From Bellilinea sp040754815 (GTDB lineage: Bacteria > Chloroflexota > Anaerolineae > Anaerolineales > Anaerolineaceae), in assembly GCA_040754815.1 (NCBI GenBank), contig JBFMBX010000004.1, forward strand, positions 310,001 to 374,000: 64,000 nucleotides of DNA. The letters are read 5' to 3'. A program made the position numbers and the translations under genes. Below the pieces are notes generated by a model. It was not told where the DNA came from, ran no database searches, and saw only the letters and a list, made by a program, of their open reading frames with translations. Below, in pieces: positions 35,522 to 43,980 of this stretch; the stretch's first letter is position 1; each line of letters starts with the position of its first letter.

Positions 35522-37207
35522 TCATTCATCCATTTTAACCAATCGGTTGATGAAAACCCCGCCCGCTGGTATTTCATTCATAATCTTTGCTTCCTGCATA
35601 CTGCCGTCATCCTCAATCAGCAGTTCAACATCAATATCGCTGCCCATCAGGGATTGCAAACGATAGCGTCCGGGAATCATTCCCTCCACCGAGCTGAGGG
35701 TAAAATTTTCCTCCGGTTGATCGCCCAGGTTTAAAATGACCATTACCTGTTCATTCTTCCCAACCCGCACAAAGGACGCAATCGAAGATGAGGAACTGGT
35801 CAGAGGAAAAAACTGACCACTTTTCAATGCTTCCGATTGAATACGAAGTTTCAGCAGATTGATGTAATGCCGCAATAGAGAGTCGGGATCGTTCAACTGT
35901 TTCTGGACATTTTTTTCCGCATAATCCGCTTTTGGGAACAGCCATGGAGTGCCGGACGTAAAACCTGCCACTCGATCAGCCGTCCAGTGCATGGGTGTTC
36001 GAATATTTCGGTGATCCCCCTGCCCGGTCAAGCCAATCTCTTCGCCGTAATAGATAAAGGGCACACCCGCGCTGGTCAGGTAAACTGCCGCTGCAAGGCG
36101 GGCTTTGTCATTGTCTTCCATCAATACCGTCATCGCCCGATCTTGATCGTGATTCGTCAGGAAGATGCCCATACTGCCCGTCGGAAATAACCGCGATTCG
36201 AAATTTAGGGTATTGGTCAACGAACTTCCATCGCGATTATTGATGTTGCTTAAAATTGACCGGGCTAAATCGAAATTAAACACCATATCCAGTTCTTGAT
36301 TCCGGATATAACGCACCGCTTCGAAACTATTTGACCAAACCTCCCCAACGGTCATCGAGCGCGGGTTGAGCGATTTGGTATATGTGGAAAATTCGGTTAG
36401 CCATTCATGAGTTAAGGCAGTATTTTCCTGTTTGGTTTCTTCCTCGATCAAATGCTTGGCAGCATCAATCCGAAAACCATCCACGCCAACCTCCAAAAGC
36501 CAGAAGCGGGCAATTTTATAAATTTCCTGGGTAACCTCCGGGTTTTTCAAATTTAAATCCGGCATCTGATCCCAGAACAGAGCATAGTAATATCTGCCAT
36601 TGGAGGCACGATGCCACACCTTCTGCCCTTGCGGTCCGCTGTAAGCGGGGTTCTCATCCTGCCAGATATAATAGTCATTATACGGTGATTGTGGATCGAG
36701 TGCCTGTTTGAACCAGGGGTGCTGGGTTGAGGTGTGATTAATCACAAAATCTATGATGATTTTGATTCCCCGCCGGTGCGCAGCCCGAATCAAATCCTTG
36801 AAATCTTCCAGCGAACCATAATCGGGGTTTACATCATAATAATCAGTGACATCATACCCATGGTAAGAGGGAGATGGATGAATCGGCATCAGCCATAAAG
36901 CAGTTATGCCCAAATCGTCATCGGTATTCGGATCACCATCATTGAGATAATCCAGTTTTTCGATTAATCCGCGAAAATCTCCCGTTCCATCTCCATCCGA
37001 GTCATAAAAACTTCGCACAAACACCTGATAGAATACCGCCGTTTTCCACCATTCCCCCTCCGTCTCAACGGTTGCGGTCACCGCCGGTAAGGACGTTGGA
37101 GGTGGTGTTTCTGTGGTTTGAAACGGTTGTGCAAAGGGAACACTACACGCCGCCAGCACCAGTATGATCAATCCAATGAGCGTTTTTTTGATGGTGTTTG
37201 AAGTCAT
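35522..37207 (-). CDS. Secreted GH13 alpha-amylase lipoprotein
   Basis: Lipoprotein of 561 residues (lipobox LAAC, Cys21), anchored to the outer face of the membrane. The barrel begins at about residue 55 (TAVFYQVFVRSFYDSDGDG). Catalytic regions: IIDFVINHTS, GVDGFRIDAAKH (nucleophile D248), TVGEVWS (acid/base E289) and FLTNHDQDR (D354). DSDGDGTGD may be a calcium site. The form matches GH13_36-type amylases of anaerobic thermophiles that release short maltodextrins. The C-terminal beta domain is short. The ATG overlaps the TGA of the cytoplasmic GH13 gene (ATGA). Confidence 0.92.
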   Translation of the reverse strand: MTSNTIKKTLIGLIILVLAACSVPFAQPFQTTETPPPTSLPAVTATVETEGEWWKTAVFYQVFVRSFYDSDGDGTGDFRGLIEKLDYLNDGDPNTDDDLGITALWLMPIHPSPSYHGYDVTDYYDVNPDYGSLEDFKDLIRAAHRRGIKIIIDFVINHTSTQHPWFKQALDPQSPYNDYYIWQDENPAYSGPQGQKVWHRASNGRYYYALFWDQMPDLNLKNPEVTQEIYKIARFWLLEVGVDGFRIDAAKHLIEEETKQENTALTHEWLTEFSTYTKSLNPRSMTVGEVWSNSFEAVRYIRNQELDMVFNFDLARSILSNINNRDGSSLTNTLNFESRLFPTGSMGIFLTNHDQDRAMTVLMEDNDKARLAAAVYLTSAGVPFIYYGEEIGLTGQGDHRNIRTPMHWTADRVAGFTSGTPWLFPKADYAEKNVQKQLNDPDSLLRHYINLLKLRIQSEALKSGQFFPLTSSSSSIASFVRVGKNEQVMVILNLGDQPEENFTLSSVEGMIPGRYRLQSLMGSDIDVELLIEDDGSMQEAKIMNEIPAGGVFINRLVKMDE

Positions 37208-38985
37208 TTTATTTTCTCTACGATGACCCCGCTCAACGGCGGGAGGAAAAGATGGGTTTGGTTACTGCGGCTTACGAGCTTGACCTCTTCGTTACTGGCC
37301 ACCACAATACCCCACTCCCCGCCCTCAAGGGGTTGGCTCTGAATATGATCGGATAAATTTGCCACCGTGACGATTCTCTCATTCTGGAAAAACCTTTCCA
37401 GAATCAGCAGTTCATCCGTGTAATCTGAGAATTTAATCGTTCCCCTTCGCAAAGAGGCAAACCTTTTTCTGGCACTAATCAATCGGCGGTAAAAATCCAG
37501 CAAACTCGCGTCCTGATCATCCCCCCACAGCATGGGTAAACGCGCTTCTTCGGGTATTCCTCGCCCGTCTTGCCGCACATCCCGCTGCTGAGATAAACCC
37601 ACCTCAGTACCATAATAAATTACTGGCGGCCCACTGAGACTGAATTGCACCAGCGCAGCCAGTTTTAGGCGTCGTTGGTCATTCCCGGCCGCCCAAAGAA
37701 AACGATTCATGTCATGATTATCCAAAAAAGACGGACGGGAGAAATCCTCAGGAAAATAAGCCTGATGCCTTTGCAGGAATGAACCAAATTTACGGCCATT
37801 CCAGCGGCCAAACGCCAGCGACTGGCGCAGCCCCTCCAGTAAAATGAAGTCCAGCGCTCCATCCAGCTGTCCCGCGAAGGTTAGCTGAACATCGGAAGGA
37901 TCCACAATTTCTCCAAACGTCCAGCAATCCGGTTTGGCCTGACGGGTTACCATACGAAATTCAGCCCAAAAATCGGCTGCCGGGCCAATGGCATAATCCA
38001 CCCGAAAACCATCCACCCCAAAATCCAACCAGTAGCGCGCCGCATCCAGCACATACTTTCGCGCCTGTGGATTACGCAGATTCAGTTGAGGAAGACTTTT
38101 CACCCCAAAAAAGGTTTCGTATTCATCAGGGTAATGGCGAAATGTAAACCAATCCCGGTATGGGCTGTGAGGATCCGAAATTGCCTTTTGAAAATAAGGA
38201 TGCAAATTGGAAACATGATTTGGAACAAAATCCAGCAGCACACGAATACCCAATTTGTGCGCTTCATCAAGAAGTTGGCGGAAATCATCTTTGCTGCCAA
38301 GGCGAGGTTCTATCTCAAAAAAGTCGGTTGCGTCATAACCATGGTGACTTGGGCTGGGGAAGATCGGCGTAAGCCAGAGCGTGTTAACCCCCAGATCATC
38401 AAGATAACCCAGTTTTTCAGTGATTCCGCCAAGCGTTCCACCAAAAAAACCGCTCAAAGTGTTCGGCTTTTTCCATGCGTTGCCCGCACTGGTGACAAAG
38501 CGATCAACGAAGATTTCATAAACAATCGCGTCTTTGCTCCAATCAGGTAATGGATCGTCATCCACATAAAAGGCAAAGATTCGTCCCTCATCTGAAATTA
38601 CTTCACCCTTACCGCTTACCTCAAACCCGAAACAGTACCGTACCAGCGTGCCTGCGGGAAAGCCCGGTAATATTGCCTCGTAATAACTGAGATAGCCCCA
38701 CAGTACTGTATCCCATTCGGTGTGAGTAAACCACAATGGAGCGGCAAAGCCGTTGATTGCTTTTCCAAGATGGCCTTGCGGATCACTGCCATCACTGGTC
38801 CAGTACACCCAACCGCGGCGTACGGGCTGTTCCGGTCCAACGGATAGAATCAACCTGACACTTTGAGCGGGTAACGGATCAAGCGGAATCCTCCGAAAAG
38901 CGTGGCTGATTCCTGCTCGAACGCCGTATACCCGCTCCCGTTTCAATTGTTCAGTTGCTAAAGTCCCAAAGATGAAATCGTCCAC
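37204..38985 (-). CDS. Cytoplasmic GH13 maltodextrin-degrading enzyme with N-terminal beta domain
   Basis: Protein of 593 residues without signal peptide. Residues 1-140 form a beta-sandwich (CBM34-like position), which includes WVYWTSDGSDPQG. The barrel starts at about 150 (DAIVYEIFVDRF). Catalytic regions: LLDFVPNHVSN, GVDGFRVDYAIG (nucleophile D330), TFGEIVD (acid/base E359) and FLDNHDMNRF (D425). Residues about 520-593 form the C-terminal beta domain. It probably acts on imported maltodextrins, as an alpha-glucosidase or cyclomaltodextrinase. The start is GTG at 38985, with AAGGG upstream. It lies 24 nt after malG. Confidence 0.9.
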   Translation of the reverse strand: MDDFIFGTLATEQLKRERVYGVRAGISHAFRRIPLDPLPAQSVRLILSVGPEQPVRRGWVYWTSDGSDPQGHLGKAINGFAAPLWFTHTEWDTVLWGYLSYYEAILPGFPAGTLVRYCFGFEVSGKGEVISDEGRIFAFYVDDDPLPDWSKDAIVYEIFVDRFVTSAGNAWKKPNTLSGFFGGTLGGITEKLGYLDDLGVNTLWLTPIFPSPSHHGYDATDFFEIEPRLGSKDDFRQLLDEAHKLGIRVLLDFVPNHVSNLHPYFQKAISDPHSPYRDWFTFRHYPDEYETFFGVKSLPQLNLRNPQARKYVLDAARYWLDFGVDGFRVDYAIGPAADFWAEFRMVTRQAKPDCWTFGEIVDPSDVQLTFAGQLDGALDFILLEGLRQSLAFGRWNGRKFGSFLQRHQAYFPEDFSRPSFLDNHDMNRFLWAAGNDQRRLKLAALVQFSLSGPPVIYYGTEVGLSQQRDVRQDGRGIPEEARLPMLWGDDQDASLLDFYRRLISARKRFASLRRGTIKFSDYTDELLILERFFQNERIVTVANLSDHIQSQPLEGGEWGIVVASNEEVKLVSRSNQTHLFLPPLSGVIVEKIK

Positions 38986-39009
38986 GAATCAACCCTTGAT
39001 AATTTTGGT

Positions 39010-39855
39010 TTATCCTTTAACCCCACCAACGGTCAGGCCGGCTTCGAAATAACGATTCAAAGCCAGATAGACCAGCACGGTCGGAATAACCACAATAACC
39101 GCACCGGCAGCAAACTGACCCCACGGCACCGAAACACTATTTGCCAGAGAATATAGCGCTGGAACTGCCAGTTTAACCGAATCGGGCGCCGGCACCAAAA
39201 CCGAGGAGAAAATAAAATCTCCCCAGCCGGTCATAAAGGCCAGAATGGCCGTAACCGCCAGTGCCGGCCGTGCCAGCGGCAGCGCAATCAGAAAGAAGGC
39301 TTGCACGGGGGTTGTTCCATCTATCTGTGCTGCCTCTTCCAGATCAATCGGTATGGTATCGAAATAACCTTTCAGGTTCCAGGTGCAAAATACCAGCGTT
39401 GCCGAGGTAAAAGCCAGAATTAAACCCAAATGTTTTCCGAACAATCCAATTGCCGTGAGCACTTGCGCAATGGCAACCAGCGAAAGAATGCCGGGGAAGG
39501 TTGAAATAGCCAGCAAAAATATCAGGAAAAACTCACGTCCTTTGAAGCGGAAGCGCGAGAGCGCAAACGCCGCCGAGGTACAGATCACCAAACTGGCTAT
39601 GGTGGTGATACTCGCTACTTTAAAACTATTGGTTAACCAGGTCAGGTAAGGTCTTTCAAATAACATGAAGCGAAAATTATCAAAACTCCACTCCACAGGA
39701 AAGAACATACCCGGCAGACTGAGCGTATATAAACGCCCACCGGAGCGTCCTGAAGCCAGAATGGCAAACCAGACCGGATAAAGTGCGAAAATAACCGCAA
39801 TGACCAGAAAGGTATATTGCAATATGCGAACGCCGAGAGGGGTTTTCCGGATCAT
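39010..39855 (-). CDS. Maltodextrin ABC transporter permease (MalG-like)
   Basis: Inner membrane permease of 281 residues with about six transmembrane helices. The EAA loop that contacts the ATPase is clear: IPIDLEEAAQIDGTTPVQAF, followed by FLIALPLARPAL. The N-terminal TM is VRILQYTFLVIAVIFALYPV. The protein ends with a short cytoplasmic tail (YFEAGLTVGGVKG), which is typical of MalG. The start overlaps the malF stop by 4 nt. Sugar specificity is inferred from the neighbouring GH13/GH57 genes. Confidence 0.92.
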   Translation of the reverse strand: MIRKTPLGVRILQYTFLVIAVIFALYPVWFAILASGRSGGRLYTLSLPGMFFPVEWSFDNFRFMLFERPYLTWLTNSFKVASITTIASLVICTSAAFALSRFRFKGREFFLIFLLAISTFPGILSLVAIAQVLTAIGLFGKHLGLILAFTSATLVFCTWNLKGYFDTIPIDLEEAAQIDGTTPVQAFFLIALPLARPALAVTAILAFMTGWGDFIFSSVLVPAPDSVKLAVPALYSLANSVSVPWGQFAAGAVIVVIPTVLVYLALNRYFEAGLTVGGVKG

Positions 39856-41072
39856 GATTCATACGCTCCTTTCGTAATGCGGGTAATTCTCAGACTGTAG
39901 AGGGTTGCCAGAAAGAGCATGATGAAAATCAGCACGGCAAAGGCGGTTGCCCTGCCGTAATTTTGTAATTGATAAATTTGCCGGTAAGCATACACCATCA
40001 CAAATTCGGTCGCTCCGGGTGTATCCGCGCCCGCCAGCGGTCCTCCTGCGGTAATGGCATAGGCGGTACCGAACATTTGGAAAGCGGTGATCGAAGTCAG
40101 CACCGTGGCCGGCAGCACCGCAGGGCGGATCAATGGCAGGGTGATCCGCTGCAACTGAACCCACCAGTTAGCCCCATCCACCTCGGCCGCTTCGTACAAC
40201 TCGACCGGTATGGATTGCAAAGCCCCAAGAATGGCAACCATAAAGAATGGATAAGAAAACCACAGATCGGCCAGCACCACTACACCAAACGCGCTCACCG
40301 GGTTTTGCAGCCAGATTGGCCCTTCAACTCCCAGTTGCGCCAGTAGCTGGTTGATGGTGCCCTGTTGTCGGAAGAAAAATTGCCACACCAAAGCCATGAG
40401 AATAGCCACAGAAGAGGCACCCCACGGCACAAACAATGCCACGCGAAAGAAGGTCTTTCCTTTTAATCGCGTATCGTTCAAAATCAATGCCAGCGCCAGA
40501 CCAAATACAAAGGTCAAAGGTACACGAATGGCAACGAACAAAATTGTCCGTAAAACGACCACAATAAACGGGCCGGTATTCATTAACTGATCAAATGCTG
40601 TGCGGATAGAGAGAACAAATCCAAGGCCTATTACCAGCAGGATGGCAATCAACCATACCATCCCACCGGAAATTGGTCTGTCAATTTGTCTATCCAGCCT
40701 CCTGTTGACATATACTGCCCCAATTAACGGAACAAATGCCAGCAAAATTTTTCCTAATGCCAGTAAAGCCTCGGCAGAAAACAGCTTTCCCAGCAGTGTT
40801 TGATAGTTGGCAAATAACGGTTCCGCCAGACGGTACGGCGAACCCAATCCCCCTTGCGCATTTTCACGAAACTGTGGCCAGCACAATGGATCGAGGAGGC
40901 CGGTCAGAAAAACTTCACAATCCGGTTTTGGTCGGAATTTATTCCGATTAGTGAAAGAAATATAGGTATTCAGCACAATGGGATATACGTTGAATACCAG
41001 TATCCCCAACATGGTTGGAAAGAGAAACAAAAAAATGGTCAGGCTTTTACGCGTTCCCTTCCAAGTGTTCAT
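39852..41072 (-). CDS. Maltodextrin ABC transporter permease (MalF-like)
   Basis: Permease of 406 residues with about eight hydrophobic segments, longer than the simplest MalF-type proteins. An extra loop with cysteines (CEVFLTGLLDPLCWPQF, residues 48-64) precedes two added TM segments around residues 107-160. The EAA loop is VELYEAAEVDGANWWVQLQRITLPL. The last segment has AFQMFGTAYAITAGGPLAGAD, typical of sugar permeases. The partner permease follows directly and MalE is 90 nt upstream, separated by a hairpin. Confidence 0.92.
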   Translation of the reverse strand: MNTWKGTRKSLTIFLFLFPTMLGILVFNVYPIVLNTYISFTNRNKFRPKPDCEVFLTGLLDPLCWPQFRENAQGGLGSPYRLAEPLFANYQTLLGKLFSAEALLALGKILLAFVPLIGAVYVNRRLDRQIDRPISGGMVWLIAILLVIGLGFVLSIRTAFDQLMNTGPFIVVVLRTILFVAIRVPLTFVFGLALALILNDTRLKGKTFFRVALFVPWGASSVAILMALVWQFFFRQQGTINQLLAQLGVEGPIWLQNPVSAFGVVVLADLWFSYPFFMVAILGALQSIPVELYEAAEVDGANWWVQLQRITLPLIRPAVLPATVLTSITAFQMFGTAYAITAGGPLAGADTPGATEFVMVYAYRQIYQLQNYGRATAFAVLIFIMLFLATLYSLRITRITKGAYES

Positions 41073-41116
41073 AACCGTCTCCTCTCTCCCGCTTCATTTC
41101 ATTTCGGATAATTAGA

Positions 41117-41149
41117 ACAGGGAGAGCCATTTTTGCTGGCTCTCCCTGT
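41117..41149 (-). terminator. Intercistronic hairpin between malE and malF
   Basis: A 13-bp perfect stem (41117-41129 / 41137-41149) with a 7-nt loop, 12 nt after the malE stop. The tail on the minus strand (TTCTAATTATC) is weak, so it is likely a partial terminator or mRNA stabiliser that yields more MalE than MalF/G. Confidence 0.65.
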
Positions 41150-41161
41150 ATGTACTGGAGA

Positions 41162-42484
41162 TTACTTCATACCTTCAACGGCTTCCAGAATTGCCGCCTG
41201 CGCTTCCGCCAGAGCGGTTTGCGGATCCTGAGCACCAGTCCAAATGGCAGCAGATGCGCGGCCGACCGGTCCCCATTGAGCAGAGGAGAAGGGCGAGGGC
41301 GACATCGGTACGCCGATGGCCAATGCCTTACCAAAACCAACCACTGCCGGCAGTTGAGCCACTTCGGGGTCTTCGATGGCAGCCTTTTGAGCCGGGATGG
41401 TCTTGTTGACCAACGCCAGTTTCTTCTGCACCTCGGCACTGGTGAAGTACTTCATCACATCCAGCGCAACCTCGGCCTTGCCGCGGTCAACGGCGTTCTT
41501 GCTCAGCATGAGGGTCTTGATGCCCACGAAGGGTTTACCCATCGGAACGATGGTGTAGTCAATGCCCGCTTCTTCGATGCCGGCAATTGCCCACGGGCCG
41601 GTCCACCACATACCAACCTTGCCTTCCTGCAGAGCTGCGTTGCAGATATCATAGCTGTTTTCGGCCAGAGAGACTGCTTTGAGTTTAACCAGCCATTCCG
41701 CCGCAGCGAGGGCTTCGGGGGTATCCATGTAGGCATTGCCATCTTCATCCACATAAGCCGGCACACCAAAACCGAAGTAAATCGGCGACATGTGGTAGGC
41801 ATCTTCCGCACCAAAACCCTGATTGCAGATTAGCGGGATACCCTTATCGGCATAGAACTTTTCGGCTTTCGCCAGCAAGTCGTCAAAGGCAAATGGATCG
41901 GTGGGCAGGTATTCTTCCGTCACCAAAGCCTTATTGGCAACCAGTGCAATACCTTCCATGGTTTCGGGCAGCGCCCAAATCTGATCCATCCAGGTCACGC
42001 CGTTGATACCCGATTCGGTGTAGACGCTTTCGAGGAAGGCCTGATCAATGCCAAATTCATTCAGGGCAACAATGTTACCCTGCAGTGCCTGTTCACCGAT
42101 TTTGTCATTTGCCCAACCGATGATGTCGGGACCCTCTCCAGCCGGAATTGCCACATTCAAGGCGTTGGCAACATCTTCGGGCTTGGAAAGGTCAATCTTG
42201 ACATTGGGATGTTCGGCTTCGTAATCTTTGAAAGCCTGAGTAATGGCTTCCAGATATTTGCCATCCCACTGATGCCAGATGGTAATGGTTACCTGCTCGG
42301 CGGCGGGCTCAGCCGTGGGTTCTTCCGGTGCGGCTGTCGGTTCTTCCGGAGCAGTGGTCGGTTCCACCGGCGCGGTTGTAGGTTCTTCCGGCGCAGCGGT
42401 TGGAGTTGCTGCTGGCTGACACGCTGCCAAAACAAACGAAGCGATCAGCAACACTACAATCAAGGGCAAGACTTTCTTGAACAT
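41162..42484 (-). CDS. Maltodextrin-binding lipoprotein (MalE-like)
   Basis: Solute-binding protein of 440 residues of the sugar-binding (extracellular family 1) type. The signal peptide ends with VLAACQ (Cys22). Then comes a repetitive linker of about 45 residues built of PTTAPEE/PTAAPEEPT units, which holds the domain off the membrane. The mature protein opens VTITIWHQWDGKYLEAITQAF. GEGPDIIGWANDKIGEQALQG and MWWTGPWAIAGIEE are typical of maltose-type binding proteins. It feeds oligosaccharides to the MalF/MalG permeases. AAGGAG lies 8 nt before the ATG. Confidence 0.93.
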   Translation of the reverse strand: MFKKVLPLIVVLLIASFVLAACQPAATPTAAPEEPTTAPVEPTTAPEEPTAAPEEPTAEPAAEQVTITIWHQWDGKYLEAITQAFKDYEAEHPNVKIDLSKPEDVANALNVAIPAGEGPDIIGWANDKIGEQALQGNIVALNEFGIDQAFLESVYTESGINGVTWMDQIWALPETMEGIALVANKALVTEEYLPTDPFAFDDLLAKAEKFYADKGIPLICNQGFGAEDAYHMSPIYFGFGVPAYVDEDGNAYMDTPEALAAAEWLVKLKAVSLAENSYDICNAALQEGKVGMWWTGPWAIAGIEEAGIDYTIVPMGKPFVGIKTLMLSKNAVDRGKAEVALDVMKYFTSAEVQKKLALVNKTIPAQKAAIEDPEVAQLPAVVGFGKALAIGVPMSPSPFSSAQWGPVGRASAAIWTGAQDPQTALAEAQAAILEAVEGMK

Positions 42485-42516
42485 CTCTTTTCTCCTTCAA
42501 AAAGTTATGGGTTTAC

Positions 42517-42536
42517 GCCCTTTAATAAGGGCTTTT
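42517..42536. other. Short hairpin in the malE leader
   Basis: GCCCTT/AAGGGC stem with TAAT loop. On the plus strand it is followed by TTTTT, so it can look like a terminator. On the minus strand it lies in the malE 5' leader, about 30 nt before the ATG. Its role is unclear. Confidence 0.35.
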
Positions 42537-42602
42537 TCAACAAGGTTAGACGAAACTGCCCAAAATCCTCTTCTTTACCTGCGCACCACCTCCTCTCAAG
42601 AA

Positions 42603-43835
42603 TTATCTTGCTTCTGCCAAGCGATGTAAACTCAACGAAATTGCCTGTGCAACGGCGCCCATCGCCGATGAGCGCCTTCCTAACACCGCAGAAGTAATTG
42701 TAACCGCGCGTGAGGCGACCTTCAAACTGCGTTGTTTGGCAATTTTACGTACCGGCTCTAACAGCAAATCACCAACTTGAGCCACTCCCCCACCAATGAC
42801 GATTTTGGTGGGGTTGAACAAATTGATCAAATTCGCCAGGGCGGTACCCAAATAATAACCCGCTTCCTCTACCAGTTTTTGAGAAAGATGATCGCCTTTG
42901 CGAGCCGCAGCAATCACATCCATTACATTGATCGCCTCAATAGAAGGCAAATCGCTCAGCATCGTTCTTGCTCCGGCTTTAATGGCAAAAATCGCTTTTT
43001 GCGCAATTGCCCGGCCGCCTGCCAGGGCTTCCAAACAACCGCGATTTCCACAGGTACATAACGGCCCATTTTCTTCAATGGTGATGTGACCGATTTCACC
43101 CGCACATCCGGTCGTCCCACGATAGATCTGTCCATCAAGCAATAACCCCGCGCCTATTCCGGTACCCACTTTTATATAAGCCAGATTGTCCACCCCCCGG
43201 CCAGCACCAAATGCCCACTCGCCCAAGGCTCCAAACTCTGCATCATTACCCAGTGTTACCGGACAGTGCCAGGTATTTTCCAGCCATTCTCGAATGGGAA
43301 AGAGGTCCCATCCCGGCATAATCGGTGGGCCGCTGACCGTACCGGCATCCGTCACAATGGGGCCGGGCACACCCACCCCAACAGCAGTTACCCGATTCAG
43401 GGTCACACCCAACCCATCCAGCCAGTTTTGCATTAACCGGTCCACAAATGGCAGACATACCTTTGGCCCCGCTAAAATATCCAGCGGTTGTTCAATTTCA
43501 TCAATGACATGGGCAAGATAATCTGCCAGCAACAATGTTACATGAGTTGCCCCAATATCAACGCCAACCACCAGCCCACCCTGAGGGTTGATTTCAAGAG
43601 CAATGGATCGCCGTCCTCGCCTCACTTTTCCATTGGATTCACGCACCAGACCAGCCTTGATTAAATCCCCAACAATGGCTGTGACGGCGGCGCGGGTTAA
43701 CCCCAGTTCACGTGAGAGTTCAATCCTTGAAATTCCGCCTGGACTTAAGCGAATCAAGTCCAGCGCCACATGTTTGTTAAGATTCTTAACACTTGTTTTG
43801 GGGACTTGCCAAAATGTGGTGTCCAAATCGGGCAT
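42603..43835 (-). CDS. ROK-family transcriptional regulator of the maltodextrin locus
   Basis: Protein of about 410 residues. The N-terminal winged helix-turn-helix (ISRIELSRELGLTRAAVTAIVGDLIKAGLV) comes first and is then joined to a ROK sugar-kinase-like domain. That domain has DIGATHVTLLLAD, GVPGPIVTDAG, VGNDAEFGAL-like TLGNDAEFGALGEW, and the zinc motif GEIGHITIEENGPLCTCGNRGC. It likely binds a sugar ligand and represses the downstream malE operon. The frame is open to an ATG at 43859, but that ATG overlaps the -10 element. I therefore place the start at the next Met, 43835, with GGGAG just before it. Confidence 0.9.
   Translation of the reverse strand: MPDLDTTFWQVPKTSVKNLNKHVALDLIRLSPGGISRIELSRELGLTRAAVTAIVGDLIKAGLVRESNGKVRRGRRSIALEINPQGGLVVGVDIGATHVTLLLADYLAHVIDEIEQPLDILAGPKVCLPFVDRLMQNWLDGLGVTLNRVTAVGVGVPGPIVTDAGTVSGPPIMPGWDLFPIREWLENTWHCPVTLGNDAEFGALGEWAFGAGRGVDNLAYIKVGTGIGAGLLLDGQIYRGTTGCAGEIGHITIEENGPLCTCGNRGCLEALAGGRAIAQKAIFAIKAGARTMLSDLPSIEAINVMDVIAAARKGDHLSQKLVEEAGYYLGTALANLINLFNPTKIVIGGGVAQVGDLLLEPVRKIAKQRSLKVASRAVTITSAVLGRRSSAMGAVAQAISLSLHRLAEAR
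43776..43790. promoter_or_regulatory. Candidate ROK operator inside the regulator gene
   Basis: GTTAAGATTCTTAAC, a perfect dyad (6-nt arms, 3-nt centre), lies in the 5' part of the ROK gene. It shares the GTTA...TAAC ends with a second dyad upstream of the promoter, with centres about 107 bp apart. It could be coincidental, because the segment encodes the conserved NLNKHV stretch. Confidence 0.3.
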
Positions 43836-43857
43836 TTCTCCCAGAAATTTGTCAAGC

Positions 43858-43885
43858 ATTATAACGGGTTTTACGGTTATGTCAA
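43858..43885 (-). promoter_or_regulatory. Sigma-70-type promoter of the ROK gene
   Basis: On the minus strand: TTGACA (43885-43880), 16-nt spacer, TATAAT (43863-43858). Both hexamers are perfect matches. Transcription should start near 43851, after the first ATG at 43859. Confidence 0.8.
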
Positions 43886-43895
43886 GTTACTTAAC
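43886..43895. promoter_or_regulatory. Candidate ROK operator next to the -35 element
   Basis: GTTACTTAAC has GTTA/TAAC arms and abuts the -35 hexamer of the ROK promoter. This is the position expected for autorepression. Assignment is by position and by resemblance to the second dyad. Confidence 0.35.
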
Positions 43896-43967
43896 AATAC
43901 AGGGGAGGGAAGACAATAAACAGCGGCTTGTTTACACAAGATTATATCATGCCAGAACCATTTCGAT

Positions 43968-43973
43968 TATAAT
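43968..43973 (+). promoter_or_regulatory. Candidate -10 element of the LipM gene
   Basis: TATAAT ends 7 nt before the LipM ATG with no Shine-Dalgarno sequence between, so the transcript would start at or near the A of the ATG. No good -35 hexamer is seen. Confidence 0.45.
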
Positions 43974-43980
43974 TTGCATC

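Noticed and set aside
41162..42484. The repeated linker of MalE as a possible nucleotide repeat array
   Set aside because: The repeats are the ordinary Pro/Thr/Glu linker of a lipoprotein and have no separate function at the DNA level.
43588..43980. Long N-terminal extension of the LipM frame
   Set aside because: It lies antisense over the ROK gene and its promoter and has no family similarity. The domain begins at 43981.
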